A stretch of 64,000 nucleotides of DNA from Massilia solisilvae (lineage in GTDB: Bacteria; Pseudomonadota; Gammaproteobacteria; Burkholderiales; Burkholderiaceae_D): contig NZ_JANUGV010000009.1 in NCBI RefSeq assembly GCF_024753215.1, positions 1-64,000 of the forward strand, given 5' to 3'. Below the pieces are notes generated by a model. It worked only from the letters and a program-made list of their open reading frames with translations, was not told the origin of the DNA and ran no database searches. The position numbers were made by a program, and so were the translations under genes. This document shows positions 45,766 through 54,475 of this stretch, in pieces (positions within the stretch are counted from its first letter, which is position 1; every line of letters begins with the position of its first letter).

Positions 45766-46386
45766 TCAAGCTCCCAAAGCGTATTGAATGATGTTGACCG
45801 CGAACCGGGTATTGTCCACCGCAAGCCAGCGCTTGTTGCGAAAGTCATAGTCCCACTCGCAGCCGTAGTCCTTGTTCGAGTACAGCACCCGCACGCGGCC
45901 GTCGATCTCGATCGCGCGCAGGTATTCGTGCACCAGGTCGTCGCCCCAGCCGTTCAGCTCCACCGCCGTGTTGGGCGGACCGTCGAACTTGAAGAAGCAC
46001 GAATACAGCGGGTGCGTATTCGGGATCTTCTTCAAAGCCTTCGGCCCGAACATGCGCGCCAGCTCGGCCTCGAACGACTTGGCGAACAGGCCGTCGATGT
46101 CGTGGTTGCAGTCATCGACGAACACGAAGCCGCCGCCCTTGACGTAGCGCTCGAAGTTGCGCCGCTCGCTTGGGGTGAACTGCACCAGCTTGTGGCCCGC
46201 CAGGTAGCAGAACGGCGCCTCGAGCATCTTCGGGTCGGACAGCGCGACCATGCGCTCGGCCGGATCGACCCGCAATGTGGTGTATTCGACCAGCGAATTG
46301 AGCACGTTGCTGGGCATGCGGATATCCACGTCCCAATCGCCCGACTCGTAAGTCAGGCGCGTGAAGTAGAAATCGTAATGCGCCAT
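45766..46386 (-). CDS. DUF4159 domain protein
   Basis: The 206-residue protein matches DUF4159: an early FYFTRLTYESGDWDVDIR, then GGGFVFVDDCNHDIDGLF and a C-terminal RNKRWLAVDNTRFAVNIIQY. The glutamine-amidotransferase-like fold has no known enzyme activity. It has no signal peptide. Its ATG follows the PmbA-like stop codon without a gap. DUF4159 genes are often found beside MoxR modules. Confidence 0.85.
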   Translation of the reverse strand: MAHYDFYFTRLTYESGDWDVDIRMPSNVLNSLVEYTTLRVDPAERMVALSDPKMLEAPFCYLAGHKLVQFTPSERRNFERYVKGGGFVFVDDCNHDIDGLFAKSFEAELARMFGPKALKKIPNTHPLYSCFFKFDGPPNTAVELNGWGDDLVHEYLRAIEIDGRVRVLYSNKDYGCEWDYDFRNKRWLAVDNTRFAVNIIQYALGA

Positions 46387-47724
46387 CTACACCGCGTCGG
46401 ACAGCGAGGTGAAGTTAAAGTCGGAGAGCCGCATGGGCGGAATCACCATCTGGTACCGCACCTCGTCCGGGCCGATCACGGTCGGCTTGCCCAGTTCCTC
46501 GACGTTGTTGAGCATCGCGACCGGGCTTTCGTTGAAGCGGAAGTTCTTGATCGGGTACTTGATCTTGCCGTTCTCGACGTAGAAGGTGCCGTCGCGGGTG
46601 AGGCCCGTCAGCAGCAGCGACTGCGGGTCCACCATGCGGATGTACCAGGTGCGCGTGACCACCACGCCCTTTTTGGTATCGGCAATCAGCTCCTCGAGCG
46701 ACTTGGTCCCGCCCGACATGATCATGTTGCCCGGCCGGCCGATCGCGCGTGCGCCCTTTTTCCCGGCCCAGTAGCGCGAGTATTCGAGCGAGGCGACCTT
46801 GCCGTCCTTGATCAGGCTGGTGCGCTCGCGCGGCAGCATGGAGCCCGCATCCCACGGCAGCACCGGCACGTCCGGGTTCCACGGGTCGGTCCACACATTC
46901 ACCTGCTCGTCGAACAGCTTCTCGCCCAGGCGGTTGCCGCCGCCCTTCCTGGACAGGAAGCTGCGGCCCTCGTCCGCGCGGCGCGCGTCGAACGCGCCGA
47001 ACATGCGGCCCAGCAGTTCGGAAGTGGCGGCCGGCTCCAGGATGACGGTGTAGCGGCCCGGCTCCAGCGCCTTGGCTTCCACCGAACGCAGCGCCTTTTC
47101 GATCGCCACGTCGGATGCCTCGCGCGCGTCGAAGCGGCGCACGTCGTTGGCCGAGCGGGTCACCCAGCCCGAACCACGCCCGTCCTCGGTGCGCACGGTG
47201 CAGGTGTAGTCCAGGCCCGAATATTCCTGGTGCCCGAACACGCCCTTCGAATTGGCGATGGTCTCGAAGCCCGTTGTGTCGGTGAAGAAGCCGGCGGCTA
47301 CCAGATTCTTCTTTCGGCAGGCGAGGATTGCATGCGACGCCACCTCGGCGCGGTAGTCCGGGTCGATGGCCGCGGTCTCGCGCACCAGGGTTTGCGATGC
47401 CTTGAACTCCTGCTTGCCAGGGGCCGGCATGAACTCCGGGTTTTCGGGCGCCAGGCGCGCGATGTCTTCGGCGCGGCGCACTGCGCGCTCGAGCGATTTG
47501 TCGTCGAATTCGTTGATCGTGGCGGTGCCCTGGCGCTTGCCGAAGGCGACCGTCACGGCGAGGCTGGTGTCTTCCGACAGGCCAGCGGTAGACACGCTGT
47601 TGCGCGCAAAGCGCACGTTGCCCACGCGCCTGCCGTCGATGCGCACGCTGCATTCGTCGGCCTTGGACAAGCCGATCACGCGGTCGCAGATGCGCTTTGC
47701 TTCTTCCTGGTTAAGCTGTTTCAT
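46387..47724 (-). CDS. TldE/PmbA-like protein, copy b
   Basis: The 445-residue protein belongs to the PmbA/TldE family, the non-catalytic partner of TldD. It lacks HExxxH and a signal peptide. Family features include the early RFARNSVSTAGLSEDTS, GTATINEFDDKSLERAVRRA, and the glycine-rich C-terminal region ending FNFTSLSDAV. It is similar by eye along its whole length to copy a (49492-50829), which points to tandem duplication. It lies 10 bp after its TldD partner. Confidence 0.88.
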   Translation of the reverse strand: MKQLNQEEAKRICDRVIGLSKADECSVRIDGRRVGNVRFARNSVSTAGLSEDTSLAVTVAFGKRQGTATINEFDDKSLERAVRRAEDIARLAPENPEFMPAPGKQEFKASQTLVRETAAIDPDYRAEVASHAILACRKKNLVAAGFFTDTTGFETIANSKGVFGHQEYSGLDYTCTVRTEDGRGSGWVTRSANDVRRFDAREASDVAIEKALRSVEAKALEPGRYTVILEPAATSELLGRMFGAFDARRADEGRSFLSRKGGGNRLGEKLFDEQVNVWTDPWNPDVPVLPWDAGSMLPRERTSLIKDGKVASLEYSRYWAGKKGARAIGRPGNMIMSGGTKSLEELIADTKKGVVVTRTWYIRMVDPQSLLLTGLTRDGTFYVENGKIKYPIKNFRFNESPVAMLNNVEELGKPTVIGPDEVRYQMVIPPMRLSDFNFTSLSDAV

Positions 47725-47734
47725 GCGGCTTCCC

Positions 47735-49372
47735 TTACCCGATCTTGCGGGCGGTATTGATCACGTTGATGCCATTGAAGCGCGTCGTGCTCGATCCGTG
47801 CGACACCGCGCTTACCTGGCTCGGCTGGCCCTTCCCGTCGAAGAACGAACCGCCCATGCGCCAGTCGCGCTCGTCGCAGGTGGCAGTGCAGGCGTTCCAG
47901 AATTCCTGGGTGTTTGCCTGGTAAGCCACATCCTCGAGCGGGCCGACGATCTTGCCGTTCTTGATCTCGAAGTACAGCTGGCCGCCGAACTGGAAGTTGT
48001 AGCGCTGCTGGTCGATCGAGTACGAGCCGCGGCCGAGGATGTAGATGCCCTTCTTGACGTCCTTGACCATCTCGTCCGGCGTGAGGCGCTTCTTGCCCGG
48101 CGCGAGCGACACGTTGGGCATGCGCTGGAACTGCACCTGGCTCCAGCTGTCCGCGTACGAGCAGCCGTGCGACTCCTTCTCGCCGATGATGTGGGCCTGG
48201 TCGCGCGTGGCCTGGTAGTTGACCAGGATGCCGTTCCGGATGATGTCCCACTCCTTGCACTTGACGCCCTCGTCGTCGTAGGCCACGTAGCCGAGCGAAC
48301 CCGGGCGCGTCTTGTCGGCGACGATGTTCACATGCTCCGAGCCGAACTTGAAGTTCTTCGACTGCCACTTGTCCAGCGTGCAGAAGCTGGTGCCGGCATA
48401 GTTGGCCTCGTAGCCAAGCACACGATCGAGCTCGGTCGGGTGGCCCACCGACTCGTGGATGGTCAGGAACAGGTTCTCCGGCGCCAGCACGAGGTCGTAC
48501 TTGCCCGGCTCGACCGACTTGGCCGACAGCTTTTCGCGCGCCTGGCGCCCGGCCGCACGGGCTTCCTCCACCAGGTCGTACGACTTCGTGTACAGCGTGG
48601 TCACGCCGCCGGCCGCCTGCACCTTGTGCTCGGGGCGCGCGTCGAAGTACTCGTAGCCCATGCCCACCGGCGCGCCCAGCCCGTCACGCGAGCGGAACTT
48701 GCCGGTGGCCTTGTCCACGGCGGTGGCCGACAGCGGCGCCCACAGACGGTGGATGTCCTGGTCGATGTACGAGCCATCGGTGGAGGCGAAGTACTTCTGC
48801 TGGTTCACCTGGAACAGCTGCGAGCGCATGAAGCTCGCGCCCGCGTCCAGGCCGGCCTTGTTCGCGGCCAGCAGCATCTCGGCCTTGTCCTTGACCGGCA
48901 CGGTGCGCCAGTCCTTCGTGAACGGCGTTGCCCAGCTCACCTCGCCCACGCCCTCGACCGGCGCGAGCTGCACCGGCTCGCTTTGCAGCTTGGCGTTGGC
49001 CTTGGCGATCGCCACCGCCTGGCGCGCCGCGTTTGCCACGCCGTCCGGCGTCATCGAATTGGTCGCCGCAAAGCCGTAGGCGCCATTGGCGATCACGCGC
49101 ACGCCCACGCCGCTCGACTCGGTGTTGGTCACGCTCTCCACGTGCAGGTCGCGCGTGGTGACGAACTGGTTCAGGTAGCGGCCGATGCGCACGTCGCAGT
49201 AGCTGGCCCCGGCCTTGGTGGCCGCGTTCATCGCGGTGTCCGCGAGCGACTTCTTGAAGCTCGCGGCCATCGGGTTGAGCAGTTCTTCGGCCGCGATCGC
49301 ATTGCCGAACACCGGCACCAGCATGGAGCCGGCGGCGCCGGCGCCGATTCTCAAAAATGTACGTCGTTCCAT
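47735..49372 (-). CDS. TldD-like metalloprotease with Tat signal, copy b
   Basis: The 545-residue TldD relative carries HESVGH at 306-311, the HExxxH zinc site of this family. Its N-terminus, MERRTFLRIGAGAAGSMLVP, has a twin-arginine motif, a hydrophobic stretch and an AIAAEE cleavage region, so export by Tat is likely. E. coli TldD is cytoplasmic, which makes this unusual. Where E. coli TldD has the third ligand in CGK-x-GQ, this protein has FDGKGQ, with Asp at the aligned position. It pairs with the PmbA-like gene 10 bp downstream. Confidence 0.88.
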   Translation of the reverse strand: MERRTFLRIGAGAAGSMLVPVFGNAIAAEELLNPMAASFKKSLADTAMNAATKAGASYCDVRIGRYLNQFVTTRDLHVESVTNTESSGVGVRVIANGAYGFAATNSMTPDGVANAARQAVAIAKANAKLQSEPVQLAPVEGVGEVSWATPFTKDWRTVPVKDKAEMLLAANKAGLDAGASFMRSQLFQVNQQKYFASTDGSYIDQDIHRLWAPLSATAVDKATGKFRSRDGLGAPVGMGYEYFDARPEHKVQAAGGVTTLYTKSYDLVEEARAAGRQAREKLSAKSVEPGKYDLVLAPENLFLTIHESVGHPTELDRVLGYEANYAGTSFCTLDKWQSKNFKFGSEHVNIVADKTRPGSLGYVAYDDEGVKCKEWDIIRNGILVNYQATRDQAHIIGEKESHGCSYADSWSQVQFQRMPNVSLAPGKKRLTPDEMVKDVKKGIYILGRGSYSIDQQRYNFQFGGQLYFEIKNGKIVGPLEDVAYQANTQEFWNACTATCDERDWRMGGSFFDGKGQPSQVSAVSHGSSTTRFNGINVINTARKIG

Positions 49373-49412
49373 CTTGTTCTTTCCAATTTACCGATGTGCG
49401 AGCGGGAGCTGG

Positions 49413-49485
49413 ACGCGTGGGCGGAAGACCCTCCCACCCTACGGGCATCTGTAGGGTGGGCAGCTCGTCTGCCCACGCGTTCAAC
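49413..49485. repeat. Palindromic repeat copy R2 (inverted pair)
   Basis: Two halves face each other: CGTGGGCGG...CCCACCCTAC (49414-49442) and GTAGGGTGGGCAG...CTGCCCACGCGTTCAAC (49451-49485). They match the R1 and R3 copies. The element fills the 119-bp gap between the two TldD/PmbA pairs and may have accompanied their duplication. Confidence 0.8.
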
Positions 49486-49491
49486 AGGCGC

Positions 49492-50829
49492 TTACACGGC
49501 GTCGGACAAGGAGGTGAAGTTAAAGTCCCGCACCTTCATCGCCGGCAGCATCATCGAGAACGGCGACTCTTCGCCACCGATGACGACCGGCTTGCCGATC
49601 TCCTCGATATTGTTGAGCATCGTGACCGGGCTCTCGTTAAAGCGGAAGTTCTTGATCGGGTGCTTGATCTTGCCGTTCTCGATGTAGAACGTGCCGTCGC
49701 GGGTCAGGCCCGTGAGCAGCACCGACTGCGGATCGACCATGCGGATGTACCAGGTGCGCGTGACCAGCACGCCCTTCTTGGTGTTGGCGATCAGTTCCGC
49801 GGTCGACTTGTCGGTACCGGCCATGATGAAGTTGCCCGGCAGGCCGGTCGCGGCCACGCCTTTCTTCTTGGCCCAGTAGCGCGAGTAGCCCAGGTTGGCC
49901 ACCTTGCCGTTCTTGATCACGTCCATGCGCTGGCGCGCCAGCATCGAATTGCTGTCCCACGGGACCACGGCCACGTCCGGGTTCCACGGGTCGGACCAGA
50001 TGTTCACCTGCTCGTCGAACAGCTTGTCGCCCAGGCGGTTGGCGCCGCCCTTCTTGGACAGGAAGCTGCGGCCTTCGTCGGCGCTCCTCGCATCGAAGCC
50101 GAAGAACATGTAGCTGAGCAGGTCGGACGTTGCGGCCGGCTCCAGGATGACCGTGTAGCGGCCCGGCTCGAGCGCCTTGGCATCCACCGAGCGCATGGCT
50201 TTTTCGACCGCCACTTCGATCGCTTCGCGCGCGTCGAATTTGGCGGCGTCGCGCGCGTTGCGCTTGACCCAGCCCGAACCACGGCCGTCTTCGGTGCGCA
50301 CGGTGCAGGTGTAGTCCAGCTGGGTGGTCTCCTGGTGGCCGAACACGCCGTTCGAATTGGCCACCGCCTGGAACGAGGCGTTATCGGTGAAGAAGCCGGC
50401 AGCCACCAGGTGGTTCTTGCGGCAGGCCTCGATGCTGTACGCCGCCACTTGCGCGCGGTATTCCGGGTCGATGTCGGCGGTGCGCTTGGCGAAGGTTTGC
50501 GACGCCTTGTACTCCTGCTTGCCCACGGCCGGCATGAACTCGGGGTTCTCCGGCGCCAGGCGCGCCAGTTCCTCGGCGCGGCGCACCACTTTTTCAAGCG
50601 ACTTGTCGTCGAACTCGTTGATGGTGGCGGTGCCCTGGCGCTTGCCGAAGGCGACCTGCACGGCGATGCTGGTGTCATCCGCGAGGCCGGCGGTGGACAC
50701 GGCGTTGCGCGCAAAGCGGATATTGCCGTTGCGGCCGCCGCTCACGGTCACGGTGCACTCGTCGGCTTTCGAGAACGACAGCACGCGGTCGCAGATACGT
50801 TTGGTTTGGTCCTGGGTCAAAATGGTCAT
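49492..50829 (-). CDS. TldE/PmbA-like protein, copy a
   Basis: The 445-residue PmbA/TldE-family protein has the same length and ends (RFARNAVSTAGLADDTS near the start, FNFTSLSDAV at the end) as copy b. It has no zinc motif and no signal peptide. It starts 14 bp after its TldD partner (copy a). In E. coli the heterodimer TldD-TldE degrades unfolded peptides and matures microcin B17. Substrates of this exported relative are unknown. Confidence 0.88.
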   Translation of the reverse strand: MTILTQDQTKRICDRVLSFSKADECTVTVSGGRNGNIRFARNAVSTAGLADDTSIAVQVAFGKRQGTATINEFDDKSLEKVVRRAEELARLAPENPEFMPAVGKQEYKASQTFAKRTADIDPEYRAQVAAYSIEACRKNHLVAAGFFTDNASFQAVANSNGVFGHQETTQLDYTCTVRTEDGRGSGWVKRNARDAAKFDAREAIEVAVEKAMRSVDAKALEPGRYTVILEPAATSDLLSYMFFGFDARSADEGRSFLSKKGGANRLGDKLFDEQVNIWSDPWNPDVAVVPWDSNSMLARQRMDVIKNGKVANLGYSRYWAKKKGVAATGLPGNFIMAGTDKSTAELIANTKKGVLVTRTWYIRMVDPQSVLLTGLTRDGTFYIENGKIKHPIKNFRFNESPVTMLNNIEEIGKPVVIGGEESPFSMMLPAMKVRDFNFTSLSDAV

Positions 50830-50843
50830 GTTCTGTTCCTGCC

Positions 50844-52481
50844 TTAGCCGATCTTGCGGGCGGTGTTGATCACGTTGATGCCGTTGAAGCGCGCGGTCGA
50901 TGCGCCATGCGAGACGATCGAGATCTGCGGCGGCTGGCCCTTCCCGTCGAAGAAGGAACCGCCCATGCGCCAGTCACGCTCGTCGCACACGGCCGTGCAG
51001 GCGTTCCAGAACTCCTGTGTATTGGCCTGGTAGGCCACGTCCTCGAGCATCTGGCCGATCTTGCCGTCCTTGATCTCGTAGAACAGCTGGCCGCCGAACT
51101 GGAAGTTGTAGCGCTGCTGGTCGATCGAGAACGAACCGTCGCCCACGATGTAGATGCCCTTCTTGATGTCCTTGACCATTTCGTCCGGCGTGAGCTTCTT
51201 CTTGCCCGCCTGGAGCGATACGTTGGGCATGCGCTGGAACTGCACGCTGCTCCAGCTGTCCGCGTACGAGCAGCCGTCCGACTCCTTCTTGCCAATGATG
51301 TGGGCCTGGTCGCGCGTGGCCTGGTAGCTGACCAGGATGCCGTCCTTGATGATGTCCCAGCGCTTCGTCTTCACACCTTCGTCGTCGTAGCCCACGCAGC
51401 CGAGCGAACCCGGGGTGGTCTTGTCGGCCACGATGTTCACGTTCGGCGAGCCGTAGTTGAATTTACCGGTCTTCCACTTGTCGAGCGTGGCGAAGCTGGT
51501 GCCCGCGTAGTTGGCCTCGTAGCCGAGCACGCGATCGAGCTCGGTCGGGTGGCCAACCGACTCGTGGATGGTGAGCCAGATGTGCTCCGGCGAGAGCATC
51601 AGGTCGTACTTGCCCGGCAGGACCGACTTGGCGGTCAGCTTGGCCTTGGCATCGCGGCCCGCGGCGCGCGCGTCCTCGATGATGTCGTACGACTTGCCAT
51701 ACAGCGTGGCCACGCCGCCGGCTGCCTTGATCTTGTCCTCGGCGCGGCCGTCCAGGTACTCGTAGCCCATGCCCACCGGCGCCGACAGGCCTGCGCGCGA
51801 GCGGAATTTGCCGGTCGATTTGTCCACCGCGGTCGCGGTCAGCGGCGCCCACAGGCGCTGCATGTCCTGGTCGATGTACGAGCCGTCGGTCGAGGCAAAG
51901 TACTTCTGCTGGTTCACCTGGAACAGCATCGACTGCATGAAGTTCGCGCCGCCATCCATGCCGGCCTTGTTGGCGGCGATGAGCAGTTCGGCTTTTTCCT
52001 TGATCGGCACGGCGCGCCAGTCCTTCTTCACCGGCGTGACCCACGACACCTCGCCCACGCCCTTGACCGGCGCGAGCTGCACCGGCTCGCCCTGCAGCTT
52101 GGCATTGGCCTTGGCGATTGCCACCGCCTGGCGCGCGGCGCCTGCCACGCCATCGGGCGACATGTCCGAGGTCGCGGCGAAGCCATAGGCGCCGTTGCAC
52201 ACCACGCGCACGCCCACGCCGGCAGACTCGGTGTTGGCCACGTTTTCGACGTTCAGGTCGCGCGTGATGATGTACTGGTTGAGGTAGCGGCCGATGCGCA
52301 CGTCGCAGTAGCTGGCGCCGGCCTTGGTGGCGGCATTCAGCGCGACGTCGGCCAGCGTCTTCTTCAGGCCCACGGCCATCGGGGTAAGCAGCTCTTCGGC
52401 GGCAATCGCGCGACCGAAGACCGGGACCAGCATCGACCCGAAGGCCAGACCGCTGATATTGAGGAAGGTGCGACGTTCCAT
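50844..52481 (-). CDS. TldD-like metalloprotease with Tat signal, copy a
   Basis: The 545-residue protein parallels copy b: twin-arginine start MERRTFLNISGLAFGSMLVP, HESVGH at 306-311, and FDGKGQ near the C-terminus. AGGAG six bases before the ATG at 52481 supports that start over the frame from 52601. It is the first gene of the ten-gene minus-strand cluster, so the regulatory region is at 52482-52813. Confidence 0.9.
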   Translation of the reverse strand: MERRTFLNISGLAFGSMLVPVFGRAIAAEELLTPMAVGLKKTLADVALNAATKAGASYCDVRIGRYLNQYIITRDLNVENVANTESAGVGVRVVCNGAYGFAATSDMSPDGVAGAARQAVAIAKANAKLQGEPVQLAPVKGVGEVSWVTPVKKDWRAVPIKEKAELLIAANKAGMDGGANFMQSMLFQVNQQKYFASTDGSYIDQDMQRLWAPLTATAVDKSTGKFRSRAGLSAPVGMGYEYLDGRAEDKIKAAGGVATLYGKSYDIIEDARAAGRDAKAKLTAKSVLPGKYDLMLSPEHIWLTIHESVGHPTELDRVLGYEANYAGTSFATLDKWKTGKFNYGSPNVNIVADKTTPGSLGCVGYDDEGVKTKRWDIIKDGILVSYQATRDQAHIIGKKESDGCSYADSWSSVQFQRMPNVSLQAGKKKLTPDEMVKDIKKGIYIVGDGSFSIDQQRYNFQFGGQLFYEIKDGKIGQMLEDVAYQANTQEFWNACTAVCDERDWRMGGSFFDGKGQPPQISIVSHGASTARFNGINVINTARKIG

Positions 52482-52813
52482 TCTGTCTCCTGAAATCAAC
52501 CCATCTCTTCTTGGCAGCAGCCTTTGTCGGCCGCTCTCGTATTTACAACTGCAACGGGTGCCGCTTGCCCTACAGCGCGAAACGGCAAACCCAAGAACCA
52601 TATCAGCAACTCAAGAGTTTGAATAGGCAAGACGAGTCACGGTCACGCAACTTTTTTATCGTTTTTCGATGACGCGCCGCAGCAAGTTGGGGGATTTCGC
52701 CCAGATGCGACAAATCCTGTATGTATGCATACGCACTGGCGCAACGCGGCCGTGCACGCCACAGGCAAACACGGTCGTGTATATTTCCTCAACAACATGA
52801 CCCTAACTCATCG
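52482..52813. promoter_or_regulatory. Divergent intergenic region between TldD cluster and Deg protease
   Basis: This 332-bp non-coding stretch should hold both promoters for the TldD-MoxR cluster (minus) and the Deg-type protease (plus). It contains a perfect 10-bp palindrome GTATGCATAC (52723-52732) and is more AT-rich than its flanks. No -35/-10 pair could be called confidently on either strand. Confidence 0.4.
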
Positions 52814-54352
52814 ATGCCGCCCATGAACCTCGTCCGCCTGACCGTCGTTGCACTCTTCGCCGCCGCCAGCCTTGGCGCACACGCCGCCGAAAACATCCCG
52901 CCAGCCCAGGCGCCGGCGCTCGCCGCCGTCGTGAGCAACTCGGTGGTCAAGGTCTTCAGCACCTTGCGCCGCCCGGACCCGCTCAAGCCGTGGACCAAGG
53001 CCGCGCCCTCGTCGGTCAGCGGCTCTGGCGTGGTCATCGAGGGCAAGCGCATCCTGACCAATGCGCACGTGGTCGGCTACGCCAGCCAGGTCGAGGTGCA
53101 GGCCAGCCAGTCGGGCGACAAGATGCCCGCCACGGTGGTGGCGATCTCGCGCGGCATGGACCTTGCGCTGCTCAAGCTGGATGACGAATCGTTCTTCGAC
53201 ACGCACCCGCCAGTGCCGCGCGCCAAAGCGCTGCCGGACGTGGGCGAGCCCGTGTTCGCGTACGGCTATCCGATCGGCGGCAACTCGCTGTCCACCACCA
53301 AGGGCGTCATCTCGCGCATCGAGTTCGTCCCCTACAGCTACGGCAACTCGGGCCTGCGGATCCAGGTGGACGCGCCGATCAATCCGGGCAACAGCGGCGG
53401 CGCGGTGGTGGTCGGCGACAAGCTGGCCGGCCTTGCGTTCTCGGGCGTGACGAACGCGCAGAACATCGGCTACATCATCCCGAACGAAGAGATCGACCTG
53501 TTCCTCAAGAACGTGGCCACCGGCCTGGCCAACGACAAGCTGTCGATCCACGACGACCTGCAGACGCTTGAGAACCCCGTGCTGCGCCAGTTCCTGAAGC
53601 TGGACAAGTCGGTGGAGGGACTGGTGGTGAGCCACCCGGCCGGCAAGGACGCCGCGTATCCGCTGAAGGAATGGGATGTGGTGACGCACATCGGCGAATA
53701 CCCGATCGACAACCAGGGCATGGTCAAGCTGGGGCAGAACCTGCGGGTGCGCTTCCAGTACCACCTGCAGCACGTGACCAGGGACGGCAAGGTGCCGCTG
53801 ACGATCGTCCGCGCCGGCAAGACCATGCAGGTGCAGGTGCCGGTAAGCGGCCCGCGCAAGCTGCTCATCCCCGACCTGAACGGCGGCTACCCGTCATACT
53901 TCGTGTACGGCCCGATCGTGTTCTCGCGCGCGACCGCCGAATACCTGTCGTTCCTGAGCGCGAATGCGCCGGCGCTGAACGCGTTCAGCTTCAACGCCAA
54001 CCCGCTGGTCACGCGCCGGGGCGACCAGCCCGACGCCGAGCACGATGAGCTGGTCGTGATCGCAGCGCCGTTTTTTCCGCACAAGCTGGTGAACGGCTAC
54101 GGACCGCACTTTGCGTCGGTGGTCGATTCGGTCAACGGCGTGCACGTGAAGAGCCTGCGGCACCTGGTGCAGGTGCTGCGCGACCTGAAGGACGACAACG
54201 TCGTGCTGCGCTTTGACCAGCGCTATGGGGAAACGATGGTCCTGCCGCGCAAGGCCATGCTCGATGCGACCGACGGCATCCTGCAGGACAACGGCATCCG
54301 CACGCAGGGCTCGCCGGACATGATGGAAGTGTGGAACGGGAAGTCGGCCTGA
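52814..54352 (+). CDS. Secreted Deg/HtrA-type serine protease
   Basis: The 512-residue protein has a signal peptide (cleavage near AHAAEN) and an S1C protease domain with the full triad: His85 in ILTNAHVV, Asp116 in RGMDLALL, Ser194 in NPGNSGGA. A PDZ-like region follows (about 280-370), then a C-terminal extension unlike classical DegP, resembling plant-type Deg proteases. Starts at 52814 and 52823 are both possible; neither has a clear Shine-Dalgarno. It is divergent from the TldD cluster. Confidence 0.88.
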   Translation: MPPMNLVRLTVVALFAAASLGAHAAENIPPAQAPALAAVVSNSVVKVFSTLRRPDPLKPWTKAAPSSVSGSGVVIEGKRILTNAHVVGYASQVEVQASQSGDKMPATVVAISRGMDLALLKLDDESFFDTHPPVPRAKALPDVGEPVFAYGYPIGGNSLSTTKGVISRIEFVPYSYGNSGLRIQVDAPINPGNSGGAVVVGDKLAGLAFSGVTNAQNIGYIIPNEEIDLFLKNVATGLANDKLSIHDDLQTLENPVLRQFLKLDKSVEGLVVSHPAGKDAAYPLKEWDVVTHIGEYPIDNQGMVKLGQNLRVRFQYHLQHVTRDGKVPLTIVRAGKTMQVQVPVSGPRKLLIPDLNGGYPSYFVYGPIVFSRATAEYLSFLSANAPALNAFSFNANPLVTRRGDQPDAEHDELVVIAAPFFPHKLVNGYGPHFASVVDSVNGVHVKSLRHLVQVLRDLKDDNVVLRFDQRYGETMVLPRKAMLDATDGILQDNGIRTQGSPDMMEVWNGKSA

Positions 54353-54357
54353 ATGAT

Positions 54358-54469
54358 CGTAGGGTGGGCGGGTCTCCCGCCCACGCGTTCAACGCCTGCG
54401 GGCATCGCCCCCGCGCGGGCTAATCCAACATAGTTTGAACGCGTGGGCAGGAAACCTGCCCACCCTACG
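54358..54469. repeat. Palindromic repeat copy R3 (inverted pair)
   Basis: A left unit CGTAGGGTGGGCGGG-TCT-CCCGCCCACGCGTTCAAC (54358-54393) and a mirrored right unit (54434-54469) ending CCCACCCTACGCC are separated by 40 bp. It sits between convergent genes and may also help termination. With R1 and R2 it defines a repeat family. Confidence 0.82.
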
Positions 54470-54475
54470 CCGGGG

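Noticed and set aside
52511..52530. Second sigma-54 promoter candidate (TTGGCAGCAGCC) before the TldD cluster
   Set aside because: The GC element is not at the required 10-bp spacing from GG and the orientation points away from the cluster.
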